NCBI RefSeq assembly: GCF_040513375.1
Contig: NZ_JBEVTG010000001.1
Coordinates: forward strand, 992,001 to 1,056,000
DNA: 64,000 nucleotides
Direction of reading: 5' to 3'
DNA from: Flagellimonas_B algarum
GTDB lineage: Bacteria > Bacteroidota > Bacteroidia > Flavobacteriales > Flavobacteriaceae
The translations under genes were made by a program, and so were the position numbers. Shown in pieces: positions 53,102 through 61,093 of this stretch. Each line of letters opens with the position of its first letter. The stretch's first letter is position 1. The notes below the pieces were generated by a model. It saw only the letters and a program-made list of their open reading frames with translations, had not been told where the DNA came from and did no database searches.

Positions 53102-53738
53102 TCGATCGTTCCTTTTTGGCGTCGATTTCCTCTACATCGACCTCCATTTTACCAATTTTTTCACGAAGCATCGCCTTGTAAAAGGCAGCTCGGCTCAAAG
53201 GTTCATATTCTTCGGTTTCCCCAAGCAAGACGAGGTTGTCATCATCCGATTTTCGAAAACTGTAATTGGCCAGGTTTCCGGTGCGGGTACAAACGGCATG
53301 CACTTTGGTGACGTATTCGGCCGTCGCCATGAGGGCGGGCATGGGCCCAAAGGGGTTTCCTTTGAAATCCATATCGAGTCCCGCAACCACTACACGCACC
53401 CCGCGGTTGGCAAGGTCGTTGCAAACGGTGACGATTTCATCATCGAAAAATTGGGCCTCATCGATGCCTACCACATCACAATCATCGGCCAATAAACGGA
53501 TATTCGCCGCCGCGGGAACGGGTGTCGAACGGATTTCGTTCGCGTCATGTGAAACGACCATTTCCTCATTGTAGCGGGTGTCGACCAAGGGTTTGAAAAT
53601 CTCCACTTTTTGCCTGGCGAACTTCGCCCGCTTCAGTCGACGGATCAATTCTTCGGTCTTGCCTGAAAACATCGAACCACAGATGACTTCGATCCATCCG
53701 AACTGCTCCTTGTGGTTGACGGTGTTTTCTAAAAACAT
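53094..53738 (-). CDS. tdk: Thymidine kinase
   Basis: 214 residues. Walker A GSMFSGKTEELI; Walker B region DVVGIDEAQFFDD with the catalytic Glu; lasso segment HAVCTRTGNLANYSFRK. Of the four zinc Cys found in many type II kinases only one or two are visible (two in ICGSMF and AVCTRTG), so zinc binding is weakened. The C-terminus is charged and not conserved. It salvages thymidine. alr follows with overlapping ends. Confidence 0.94.
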   Translation of the reverse strand: MFLENTVNHKEQFGWIEVICGSMFSGKTEELIRRLKRAKFARQKVEIFKPLVDTRYNEEMVVSHDANEIRSTPVPAAANIRLLADDCDVVGIDEAQFFDDEIVTVCNDLANRGVRVVVAGLDMDFKGNPFGPMPALMATAEYVTKVHAVCTRTGNLANYSFRKSDDDNLVLLGETEEYEPLSRAAFYKAMLREKIGKMEVDVEEIDAKKERSNE

Positions 53739-53896
53739 AGGGTAGTTTTGAACGAAAATAAGAGGTTTCTACGTTAATATCTAAAGCGATTGATAGAATT
53801 AGTCCGGCAGCAAGGGTCGGGCGAACAAATTTTAACCTTTTGTTCTTAGTCAATTATCAGAATACCAACTATTTTTATACGAAAGAACCACGGCAT

Positions 53897-54577
53897 ATGA
53901 AGCGCAAATTAAGGGAAGAACTCATCAAACTCTCCACCGATATCATCACCTCACGTGAAGACAAGGAATTGACCGAATTGTACGATCAGGCCAAGGACCT
54001 CTATGAAAAATTGGCCGTGCTCAAATTCATCGACGAAAAATTGAACGACATCGAGGTCGACGTTTCGAAAAACGTGATCGCCGCGAAGTTCGAAAAGATG
54101 GCCACGGCCGTCATCAGTGGCAATACTGCCATCCCGGAGAGCAACCCCCATGAAGAGGATATCATCACGCCGGGTATGGATACGATAAAGGATATGGTTT
54201 CCGAAATGCCCAGTGAGGCCGTTGAATATATTTTTGGGGATTTCATCGCCAAGCCCGAAACCATGAAGAACGATAAGGACTTGGTCACCCCCGACACCAT
54301 CGAACAACCACAGGCACCGAAAGCGAAGTCATTGAACGATACCTTATCCAAAGAACTCCAAGTCGGTCTGAATGATCGTTTGGCCTTCGTCAAACACCTC
54401 TTCGATGACAGCATGGACGATTACAATAGGGTGATTTCACAGCTGAATACCATTGATACAGAAGAGCGATCGGTAGCTTTCATCACCAATATGGTCAAGC
54501 CGGAATACAACCAATGGGAAGGTAAGGAAGCCTATGAAGAGCGCTTTATGGACCTTATCGCCAGAAAATTCGCCTAG
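53897..54577 (+). CDS. Conserved protein of unknown function
   Basis: 226 residues from the ATG at 53897; an upstream ATG at 53840 would add 19 residues of poor quality (MFLVNYQNTNYFYTKEPRH) and is less likely. The protein is mostly helical and acidic, without signal peptide or membrane helix. Two halves are visible: a charged helical first half (about 1-65) and a C-terminal half with LNDRLAFVKHLFDDSMDDYN and NQWEGKEAYEERFMDLIARK. The middle (about 75-150) looks flexible. I do not recognise a catalytic motif. It is divergent from tdk and followed by a DoxX-like gene. Confidence 0.75.
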   Translation: MKRKLREELIKLSTDIITSREDKELTELYDQAKDLYEKLAVLKFIDEKLNDIEVDVSKNVIAAKFEKMATAVISGNTAIPESNPHEEDIITPGMDTIKDMVSEMPSEAVEYIFGDFIAKPETMKNDKDLVTPDTIEQPQAPKAKSLNDTLSKELQVGLNDRLAFVKHLFDDSMDDYNRVISQLNTIDTEERSVAFITNMVKPEYNQWEGKEAYEERFMDLIARKFA

Positions 54578-54622
54578 TAGCCCTTTATTCTTACCTTTAG
54601 GGGGAACCAACTTCATACGAAC

Positions 54623-54976
54623 ATGCTAAAAAAAATCCTTTTTTGGGCATCCACGGGTATATTGACCCTGGTGATGTGCTTTTCGGTCTACAACTACTTT
54701 TTCAATACGGGGATGATTTCCGAATTCTTCGTGAATATGGGCTATCCGACCTATTTGATCTACCCCTTGGCCATTGCCAAACTTCTTGGGCTGGTTGCGG
54801 TTTGGGGCAACTTTTCCAAGTGGCTCAAAGAATGGGCCTACGCCGGATTTTTCTTCAACACCGTTTTGGCGTTCTTCGCCCACTATATGATCAGTGACGG
54901 GCAACATATGGGTGCGGTCATCGCATTTTTGGCGGTACTTGTTTCCTATTTCACGGGAAAAGAAGTCAGACCCTAA
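54623..54976 (+). CDS. DoxX-like family membrane protein
   Basis: 117 residues with four helices (about 4-24, 42-62, 70-88, 93-112). The GISEF/MGYPTYLIYPLAIAKLLG segment and the spacing of helices fit DoxX-like small membrane proteins, whose chemistry is mostly unknown. A TACCTTTA box (54592-54599) 24 bases upstream may be a promoter. rsmI follows nine bases after the stop. Confidence 0.8.
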   Translation: MLKKILFWASTGILTLVMCFSVYNYFFNTGMISEFFVNMGYPTYLIYPLAIAKLLGLVAVWGNFSKWLKEWAYAGFFFNTVLAFFAHYMISDGQHMGAVIAFLAVLVSYFTGKEVRP

Positions 54977-54985
54977 ATCCGGTTC

Positions 54986-55657
54986 ATGGGGAAACTTTTT
55001 CTGGTACCGACTCCTATTGGAAACTTAAAGGATATCACCCTTAGGGCATTGGACGTCTTGAAAGAAGCTGATGTCATTTTGGCCGAAGATACCCGAACCA
55101 GTGGCAAACTTCTCAGGCATTATGAGATCACCACGCCAATGCAGAGCCACCACATGCATAATGAACATGCCCAACTCAACCGATTGATCAACATGATCGT
55201 GCAAGGGTCGAACGTGGCCCTGATTTCCGATGCGGGTACCCCTGCGATTTCCGACCCGGGCTTCTTACTGACCCGTGCCTGCGTCGAACAAGGCATCGAA
55301 GTAGAATGCCTTCCGGGAGCGACCGCCCTTGTACCCGCTTTAGTGAACAGTGGTCTGCCCAACGATCGATTCGTTTTCGAAGGTTTTTTACCGGTCAAAA
55401 AGGGAAGACAGTCGCGTTTGAAAGCCTTGACCGAAGAAACCCGTACCATGGTGTTCTATGAATCACCCCATAAATTACTCAAGACCTTGGGCCAATTTTC
55501 GGACTATTTTGGAGCAGACAGACCGGTCTCGGTATCTCGGGAATTGACAAAAATACACGAAGAAACCGTGCGGGGGAGCCTTCAAGGGGTTTTGGCGCAT
55601 TTTTCGGAGAAAGCCCCTAAGGGCGAGTTGGTTATCGTCGTTGCTGGGAAGCCTTGA
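54986..55657 (+). CDS. rsmI: 16S rRNA (cytidine1402-2'-O)-methyltransferase
   Basis: 223 residues. It methylates C1402 of 16S rRNA with SAM. Marks are LFLVPTPIGNLKDITLRAL, AEDTRTSGKLLRHY, LISDAGTPAISDPG and FEGFLPVKKGRQ. C-terminal EETVRGSLQGVLAHF and KGELVIVVAG are also normal. The AraC-type regulator gene starts 46 bases later with its promoter overlapping the end of this gene. Confidence 0.96.
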   Translation: MGKLFLVPTPIGNLKDITLRALDVLKEADVILAEDTRTSGKLLRHYEITTPMQSHHMHNEHAQLNRLINMIVQGSNVALISDAGTPAISDPGFLLTRACVEQGIEVECLPGATALVPALVNSGLPNDRFVFEGFLPVKKGRQSRLKALTEETRTMVFYESPHKLLKTLGQFSDYFGADRPVSVSRELTKIHEETVRGSLQGVLAHFSEKAPKGELVIVVAGKP

Positions 55658-55670
55658 ACTGTTAGTTTTT
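55641..55670 (+). promoter_or_regulatory. Promoter of the AraC-type regulator gene
   Basis: TTG at 55641-55643, 19 bases, TAGTTTTT at 55663-55670 (seven of eight to TAnnTTTG). It overlaps the rsmI end; start near 55677, 27 bases before the ATG. Confidence 0.5.
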
Positions 55671-55703
55671 GGTTTGGTTTCCGACTGATTTTGGAACCAA
55701 CCT

Positions 55704-56765
55704 ATGACCAAAGTGGTACAGAAACTACATCCGGAAATCAACAAGGTCTATTTCATCAATACCTACACCTTACTGCGAATTCTGTCAGGTTCAGGAACCA
55801 TCCAAGTTGATTTCAAGAACTATGACGATTGGCAAGACAAGGCCATCTATCTGGAAAAAGGACAGTACATCAAATTTTTTTCAGAAGATTTCGTAGTTCA
55901 AAAAATCGAATTCCCCAGCAAGACCATTTTTGAAAAGAAAGAGGTCCGGGTGTTGTTCAAGCACTTGATCTCTTTGGGCTATGTCGACTTCAATGAATGT
56001 GATGCCTGCAAGCGATACTTGGAGAACACGGTATTTTCTGGCCATACCTCTGAAATCATCGACATTTCCTCCGAACAATGGTATTGGCAAAATCCATTCA
56101 AGGCAAGCAAACAGGAATACCAGATCATCTTTGATGTCAAGGATATCATCGACGAAAACTACTACGGCAATTTCAACAATGATGACCTTAGCCAGCTCAT
56201 GACCGAAAGGGGCTATGAGGCCCAAGCATTGGTAAAGGATAAAATCGGCTTATCGATCAAAAATTTGATATCGAACAAGAAGTTGATGGAAGGCAAAAAG
56301 AAAATCGTTTTTACCGACAAGAGCATCCAAGAGGTCTCGTATGAAACCGGGTTCAAAGATCCCGCCTATTTCAATAGGGTGTTCAAGCGAACCACGGGAA
56401 TGACCCCATCCGATTTCCGAGATGATTTTGACTATGAAAACCGGGATACGTTCGTACGCAACCTTATGGAACTACTCAAAACCTTCCACACCCAACAACG
56501 CACCCTTGGTTTTTATGCCGATAAAATGCACCTTTCCGTAAAGGCGCTTTCCAAAAAAACAAGGGCCAAAATGAATGCTTCCCTGGGGCAATTGATCCGC
56601 AACGAATTGGTATCCACCTCGAAAAAAATGTTGGAACAAGATGCCCCCATCAAGGAAATAGCCTTCGCTTTGGGTTTCGAGGAGCCCCAACATTTCACCC
56701 AGTTTTTTAAAAACCATACGGGTACCACCCCTTCCGCTTACCGTTTGGAAAAGTACAATCCTTAG
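55704..56765 (+). CDS. AraC-type regulator with two HTH domains
   Basis: 353 residues. The N-terminal ~115 residues resemble a cupin-like ligand domain (LLRILSGSGTIQVDF). Two AraC-type DNA-binding domains follow instead of one: about 145-240, ending RVFKRTTGMTPSDFR, and about 255-350, with IKEIAFALGFEEPQHFTQFF and HTGTTPSAYR. Each has the second-HTH signature, GFKDPAYFNR and GFEEPQHFTQ. A tandem arrangement could bind two direct repeats by one chain. It probably controls the SnoaL/membrane/YHS genes 94 bases downstream. Confidence 0.88.
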   Translation: MTKVVQKLHPEINKVYFINTYTLLRILSGSGTIQVDFKNYDDWQDKAIYLEKGQYIKFFSEDFVVQKIEFPSKTIFEKKEVRVLFKHLISLGYVDFNECDACKRYLENTVFSGHTSEIIDISSEQWYWQNPFKASKQEYQIIFDVKDIIDENYYGNFNNDDLSQLMTERGYEAQALVKDKIGLSIKNLISNKKLMEGKKKIVFTDKSIQEVSYETGFKDPAYFNRVFKRTTGMTPSDFRDDFDYENRDTFVRNLMELLKTFHTQQRTLGFYADKMHLSVKALSKKTRAKMNASLGQLIRNELVSTSKKMLEQDAPIKEIAFALGFEEPQHFTQFFKNHTGTTPSAYRLEKYNP

Positions 56766-56805
56766 CGTCTTTTTTGTAGGCCCCTATGGCCATTCCGTGC
56801 TGAAA

Positions 56806-56834
56806 TTTGCAATGTAATTACAAACCAAAATTTG
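56806..56834 (+). promoter_or_regulatory. Promoter candidate with palindrome for the SnoaL operon
   Basis: TTTG at 56806-56809 and AAAATTTG at 56827-56834 are 17 bases apart (seven of eight to the -7 box). The ten-base palindrome TGTAATTACA (56813-56822) lies in the spacer, a natural spot for a regulator. Confidence 0.35.
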
Positions 56835-56858
56835 TTTAATCATTAAATCTTAACAGCA

Positions 56859-57212
56859 ATGGATATTAAATCTTTAGCCCTGGAAATGGATGGAATCGTA
56901 GCCCAAGGCGCGATCGTAGACGCGGTTCAGCGCTTTTTCGCCGACGATGCCACGACCTCCGATTACAATGGGGTCGCAACGACCGACAAACCACAAATGG
57001 TCGAGAAAATGAAAGGCTTTGCCGAAGCGATCGCGCAGGTAAACGGCATTACACTCCATCACACGATCGTTGATGGCAACGTATCGGCCTCGGAGTTCAC
57101 TTTCGATTTCGATATGAAGGACAACAGTAAAATTTACTGGCATGAGATCATTCGACGGATCTGGAACGAGAACGGCGAGGTGGTGCAAGAAGAATACTTT
57201 AACGCCCAGTAA
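56859..57212 (+). CDS. SnoaL-like / NTF2-fold protein
   Basis: 117 residues. Helix (about 1-25) then RFFADDATTSDYNGV and a curved sheet with HHTIVDGNVSASEFTFDFD, ending with WHEIIRRIWNENGEVVQEEY. It is a SnoaL-like fold of unknown ligand, not closely similar to the one at 42036. It overlaps nothing and the membrane-protein gene starts one base after its stop, so the three genes to 58067 form an operon. Confidence 0.8.
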   Translation: MDIKSLALEMDGIVAQGAIVDAVQRFFADDATTSDYNGVATTDKPQMVEKMKGFAEAIAQVNGITLHHTIVDGNVSASEFTFDFDMKDNSKIYWHEIIRRIWNENGEVVQEEYFNAQ

Positions 57213-57213
57213 A

Positions 57214-57570
57214 ATGAAATTCAGATGTATTACCCCTACACTACACGGCGTGGCCGACTACTCGGCCGGAGTCGGTTTGATTTTGGCTCCCTTTTTGCTC
57301 GGGCTCGGTGGAACCGACCTTTGGGCACTCTGGATATCGGTAATCACGGGAGCTGCGGTCATCTTGGCCAGTATGCTAACGGATTACAAGCTCGGAGCGT
57401 TTCGAACCATACCTTTCCAGATCCATCTGACAATCGATCTTTTGGTGGCCATAGCGTTTATGGTGATCCCATTTGCCCTTGACTTTCAAGGATTGGATGC
57501 ACATTATTATTGGGTGAACGCCGCGGTGGTATTTGTCGTAGTCTCCCTGAGTGCGACCCATGAAGAATAA
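57214..57570 (+). CDS. Small four-helix membrane protein (SPW-like)
   Basis: 118 residues from the ATG at 57214 (an earlier ATG at 57142 would read into the previous gene). Four hydrophobic segments: about 12-30, 35-55, 62-80 and 90-112. Repeated L-W-I/F-x-V-I patterns recall SPW-repeat membrane proteins, but the SPW letters are not clear. Function unknown. It follows the SnoaL gene by one base and precedes the YHS gene by 23. Confidence 0.65.
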   Translation: MKFRCITPTLHGVADYSAGVGLILAPFLLGLGGTDLWALWISVITGAAVILASMLTDYKLGAFRTIPFQIHLTIDLLVAIAFMVIPFALDFQGLDAHYYWVNAAVVFVVVSLSATHEE

Positions 57571-57593
57571 CAGAACAATTTAAAAACAGCACA

Positions 57594-58067
57594 ATGAAAC
57601 ATTCATTAAAAACAACAGTGGCCCTTTTTGCTTTGGCCGTTAGCACGATCGGTTTCGGTCAAGACAAAAAAGCGAACAATATCGATAACAGTAATATCGC
57701 CCTTCAAGGGTACAGCCCGGTATCGTATCTTGATTTGGGAATAGCCCAAAAGGGACTGAAAGAATTCAAATCGACCCATAAGAACGTGGTGTACTATTTC
57801 ACCGATGCGGAGCAAAAGAAGCAGTTTGACAAGGCCCCGGAACGCTACGTGCCCCAATATGGCGGTTTCTGTGCCTTTGGGGTTTATGCGGGAGCCAAAT
57901 TCAGACCAGATCCGAACAAATTCATTGTAAAGGATGGAAAGTATTACTTGTTTCTTTACAATCTAGAATTGGACGCCCAACAATTGTGGATGGCCGAAAA
58001 CGACCATAAAAAGTTGGTCAACACGGCGAATACGAATTGGGGAAGCTTAAGTAAAACCTACAACTAA
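57594..58067 (+). CDS. YHS-domain exported protein
   Basis: 157 residues with a signal peptide (about 1-22, ending ISTIGFG). The core (about 25-150) holds the YHS-like signature with ALQGYSPVSYLDLG, VVYYFTDAEQKKQFDKAPERYVPQYGGFC and one Cys in GGFCAFG. The YHS domain binds metal such as copper in other proteins. It is the last gene of the SnoaL operon and is followed by a strong terminator. Confidence 0.85.
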   Translation: MKHSLKTTVALFALAVSTIGFGQDKKANNIDNSNIALQGYSPVSYLDLGIAQKGLKEFKSTHKNVVYYFTDAEQKKQFDKAPERYVPQYGGFCAFGVYAGAKFRPDPNKFIVKDGKYYLFLYNLELDAQQLWMAENDHKKLVNTANTNWGSLSKTYN

Positions 58068-58093
58068 ACCCGTCATGGGTAGTGATTGGATGA

Positions 58094-58122
58094 AATACCC
58101 CGGCCTTTGACCGGGGTATTTT
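58094..58122 (+). terminator. Rho-independent terminator after the YHS gene
   Basis: AATACCCCGG (58094-58103) and CCGGGGTATT (58111-58120) form a perfect 10-bp stem with a seven-base loop, followed by TT-rich sequence. Confidence 0.85.
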
Positions 58123-58149
58123 GCTTTTCGTTAAATTCCACTTGAATTT

Positions 58150-58734
58150 ATGGAACAACTCCTTTCCGAAATCCGAAATTGTGAAGTTTGTGTACCTCAT
58201 CTAGAGCTGGGCCCGAGACCCATTGTCACCGCCCATAACGATTCAAAAATCGCAATTGTCGGACAGGCACCGGGTTCGAAAGTGCACCAAAGTGGGATTC
58301 CATGGGACGACCCCAGTGGCAAACAGTTGCGAAAGTGGTTGGGGGTGACCGATACCCAATTTTACGACGAACGCCTTTTCGCCCTAATCCCGATGGGATT
58401 TTGTTACCCCGGAAAAGGAAGTTCGGGCGATCTGCCGCCACGACCCGAATGCGCCCCGCTATGGCATGATCGGTTATTTGAACGAATGCCCAAACTTCAG
58501 CTCATCATTTTGATCGGCCAATATGCCCAACATCGGTATTTGGATGCCGAAAGAAAAAAGAACCTAACTGAAACCGTACGGGCCTTTGAAGACTATTTGC
58601 CTCGGCATTTCGTTTTGCCCCATCCTTCACCTAGAAATCGATTTTGGCTGGCCAAGAACCCTTGGTTTGAGACCTTGGTGCTGCCCGAATTGGAACGTCG
58701 GGTCAATAGCGCACTGTCGCCCGGAGCCGACTGA
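58150..58734 (+). CDS. Uracil-DNA glycosylase family protein
   Basis: 194 residues. The catalytic-loop region IVGQAPGSKVHQSG and the late HPSPRNRFW are motifs of the UDG superfamily. It is closer to the family-4/5-like branch than to classical Ung. The N-terminal CEVC pair recalls the Fe-S Cys of family 4 but the later Cys pair is not clear, so an Fe-S cluster is doubtful. It removes deaminated bases from DNA or has a related role. The last 32 bases overlap the convergent Crp/Fnr gene. Confidence 0.85.
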   Translation: MEQLLSEIRNCEVCVPHLELGPRPIVTAHNDSKIAIVGQAPGSKVHQSGIPWDDPSGKQLRKWLGVTDTQFYDERLFALIPMGFCYPGKGSSGDLPPRPECAPLWHDRLFERMPKLQLIILIGQYAQHRYLDAERKKNLTETVRAFEDYLPRHFVLPHPSPRNRFWLAKNPWFETLVLPELERRVNSALSPGAD

Positions 58735-59284
58735 AGGTTTCCGGTTTCATATTCAGATAAGAAGCGAGGTATTTTTGAGGAATGACCTTTAAATCATCGG
58801 GGCACCGTTTCATAAAGGCGATATAGCGTGCCTCCGCACTTAAGGTCAAAAGCTCCACTTCACGGTACAGGCGACCGAACAAGATATCACGGAAAAAATG
58901 ATGGGCCCATTCGTGGAACGCCGGATTTTCGAACAACGCACGATAATCCCTTCGATCGATGGCCAGCAGGGTCGAGGGCTTTAAAGCTTCTAGGAAGGTG
59001 TCGGACGGTTTTTGGTCTAGAAAAGAATCGAACACTCCTGAAGGGCTACCCGCATAGGAAAATCCCAGCACTACTTTTTCGCCTTTTTGATTCAGTAGGT
59101 AAATCGCCTGTACCCCTTCGACGACCACATAGAAATGCTTTTCGATCCGCCCGGCTTCGGTAATCAACTCGTTTTGTTTGAAGGTACATGGTTTCCACAA
59201 TCGAAGGAATCGGGATTCCGCTTCGCCTTGCATCCTGATTGTTTTGAAAACGCCTTTCAATAGATTGACCTGCCGTTCTTCCAT
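58703..59284 (-). CDS. Crp/Fnr-family transcription regulator
   Basis: 193 residues. A cNMP-binding-like barrel (about 25-115) with IEKHFYVVVEGVQAIYLL, a dimer helix, and a C-terminal HTH (about 165-190) whose recognition helix is KPETFSRLR. Glu, Ser and Arg stand where Fnr has the ESR triad (ETISR) that reads TTGAT. No cluster of four Cys exists, so it is not an oxygen-sensing Fnr. The gene follows the DinB-like gene by 18 bases. The operon is headed by two TTGAT-type boxes, so it may control itself. Confidence 0.85.
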   Translation of the reverse strand: MEERQVNLLKGVFKTIRMQGEAESRFLRLWKPCTFKQNELITEAGRIEKHFYVVVEGVQAIYLLNQKGEKVVLGFSYAGSPSGVFDSFLDQKPSDTFLEALKPSTLLAIDRRDYRALFENPAFHEWAHHFFRDILFGRLYREVELLTLSAEARYIAFMKRCPDDLKVIPQKYLASYLNMKPETFSRLRATVRY

Positions 59285-59302
59285 ATCCCATAAAGATACA
59301 GA

Positions 59303-59881
59303 TCACCCATCGGTCGACAAGATTCCATCGATTTGAACCATATGCCGTTCCATATGGCAGATTAGGAATTCGAAAGCCTCGGGCAAGTAAAAGCGTACGA
59401 TCGGGCCTATTGCAGAGGTCAATCGCGTTCTTCGAAGCTGTTTCAAACGACTGGCGAGCAATTGTGCTTTCAAGGTGTTGTGGCATTCCGAAAATCGTTG
59501 GAAAACCATCGTTGCATCTTCAACGGCCATACCCGTTTTGGGCAGCAAGGGTTCGAACCGCTTCAAGGTCTTCATCTTGAAGGGGCGCTTCTTCCCTTTA
59601 GGGCGTTGCCCTTCAATGACGAAAGTTTGCCAGAGTCCCACTTTATGGGTCCAAGGGCCTTCTGAATCCATTTCCGATTCGCGTAGTACGGTAGCGATTT
59701 TATCGCGGTACAAATCGTAAGAGATGCTTAAATGTTCCAAGACTTCGAGGAGATTCCAAGAGGTGGGAGTGGGGCGTTTTAGCAAGGTGTCCAAAGGCAG
59801 GTTTTCGAACTGCGAAACCCGATGCAATAGTCGATTCAAGCGTTGGATCTGGTTTTCTGGAGTTAGGATGGGTTTGGCCAT
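59303..59881 (-). CDS. DinB-like family protein
   Basis: 192 residues. The four-helix DinB plan is suggested by the early helix with LLEVLEHLSISYDLYRDKI and the late FLICHMERHMVQIDGI, which hold His residues at the metal-site positions (about 50 and 178-182). DinB-like proteins bind a metal and act on small thiols or have unknown roles. Its leader has A6CGA (59888-59896) with six bases to the ATG. Two FNR-type boxes lie in front. Confidence 0.7.
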   Translation of the reverse strand: MAKPILTPENQIQRLNRLLHRVSQFENLPLDTLLKRPTPTSWNLLEVLEHLSISYDLYRDKIATVLRESEMDSEGPWTHKVGLWQTFVIEGQRPKGKKRPFKMKTLKRFEPLLPKTGMAVEDATMVFQRFSECHNTLKAQLLASRLKQLRRTRLTSAIGPIVRFYLPEAFEFLICHMERHMVQIDGILSTDG

Positions 59882-59894
59882 GACCGTTCGTTTT

Positions 59895-59949
59895 TTGATT
59901 TAGGTCAAAGGTCGGCCGAAACGCCACGGCAAAACTTGATACAGGTCAA
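59895..59949 (-). promoter_or_regulatory. Two FNR/CRP-type boxes before the DinB-like/Crp operon
   Basis: TTGATTTAGGTCAA (59895-59908) and TTGATACAGGTCAA (59936-59949) each match TTGAT-N4-ATCAA at nine of ten positions. Centres are 41 bases apart, about four helical turns. The minus-strand box GACCTTTG (59913-59906) is a seven-of-eight -7 element, which puts the upstream box at about -42, the usual activator position, and the second across the start. Confidence 0.6.
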
Positions 59950-59959
59950 GATTTTCATT

Positions 59960-60463
59960 TCAGCGATTCGCTGAAATATTGTTGATGGCCTTATCGAATT
60001 CAATGGCTGATTTTATCGCATAGTAAAGCGATCCAAAAATCAAAATTTTCAAAATAAGACCTTTGAATAAACTTGATGGATCCAAATAAATAGAGTAGCC
60101 AAACAAAGCAATAACGAAAACAGTACCTAATACAACGCTTTTAATTGGATAGTCGTTGATGGCAAAACCACAGATGGAAATGAAAATACTCAGTCCTGCC
60201 ATAATCATGAAATCGTCGTCTAAAAGCGACCCTTTGTAGAACGAATAAAACAAAATCAGCAACATGCCCAATCCCAAAGAGAACAATACCCATTTGGCAC
60301 GATTTAAGGAGTGGGTTACTTCCTGAAGACTCTCGTTTGCCCGGAAAATACCAGTAATGTGCTTTGATTTTTGTTCTTCGGAGGCATTAAAAGGCAGACC
60401 ACAATTTGGGCATACCAAATCGGTTGCCTTATGTTCAAACTTGCAGAATGAGCAGTTGGCCAT
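59960..60463 (-). CDS. Zinc-ribbon membrane protein of unknown function
   Basis: 167 residues. The N-terminal 25 residues have two Cys pairs (CSFC and CPNCG), a short zinc ribbon, followed by two pairs of hydrophobic helices (about 58-75, 82-97; 104-122, 132-150). The gene is markedly AT-rich: 36 of 120 bases are G or C in 60001-60120, far below the neighbours. This suggests recent gain or a special expression class. It starts ten bases after the CMD-like gene stop. No family is recognised beyond the ribbon. Confidence 0.7.
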   Translation of the reverse strand: MANCSFCKFEHKATDLVCPNCGLPFNASEEQKSKHITGIFRANESLQEVTHSLNRAKWVLFSLGLGMLLILFYSFYKGSLLDDDFMIMAGLSIFISICGFAINDYPIKSVVLGTVFVIALFGYSIYLDPSSLFKGLILKILIFGSLYYAIKSAIEFDKAINNISANR

Positions 60464-60473
60464 AGGTCAAGTG

Positions 60474-61076
60474 CTAATATTTGGAACCATCATGTTTGCC
60501 TTTTTCCCAACCGTATTTACCGAGGTATTGGTCGCCGCTTTCTACGGCGCCCTCTTCAATGGAGGTCCCCATAGAGTCGTTCCATCGGTTAAGGTATCCG
60601 AAAAGGGAGATGACACCGAGCATTTCGACGATTTCACCATCGGTCCAATGTTCGTGCAATCGGGCCTTGATTTCAGCATTCACCGTATTGGGTACCTGAG
60701 ACGCTGCTAAAGAAAAGTCCAAGGCGGCACGTTCCGCTTCTGAAAAGGCAGGATGGGTGCGGTATTCCCAGATATTGTCCAATTGCTCTTGTTCGGCCCC
60801 ATAGCGTTCGGCGGCACGAATGGCATGCGCTTGGCAATACCGGCAACCGGTAGCGTTACTGCTTACCCAGGCGATCATCCGCTTCAAGGCGGAGGTGACC
60901 TTGCCCTCGTTCGCCATTACGGCCTTATTCAAGTTAATAAAGGCCTTTGATATCGCGGGGCGATGCTGCATGGTCAATACCGAATTGGGGCAAAAACCTA
61001 AGGTTTCATTGAAGAATGCGGCCAATTCGCGGGTTTCGGGGTCGTGGTTCGGATCTAAGGGTTCAACAAGTGCCAT
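60474..61076 (-). CDS. Carboxymuconolactone decarboxylase / AhpD-like peroxidase-related protein
   Basis: 200 residues from the ATG at 61076; an ATG at 61118 adds 14 poor residues (MFLVAIKNTIIQSS). The AhpD-type motif is ATGCRYCQAHAIRAAERYG, with two Cys three apart and the His. It may reduce peroxides through the Cys pair. Two helical repeats are visible (about 40-110 and 115-190). It faces the OsmC gene with 49 bases between ATGs, so the two oxidative-stress-type genes share a divergent promoter. Confidence 0.85.
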   Translation of the reverse strand: MALVEPLDPNHDPETRELAAFFNETLGFCPNSVLTMQHRPAISKAFINLNKAVMANEGKVTSALKRMIAWVSSNATGCRYCQAHAIRAAERYGAEQEQLDNIWEYRTHPAFSEAERAALDFSLAASQVPNTVNAEIKARLHEHWTDGEIVEMLGVISLFGYLNRWNDSMGTSIEEGAVESGDQYLGKYGWEKGKHDGSKY

Positions 61077-61093
61077 GCTGGATTGAATTATCG

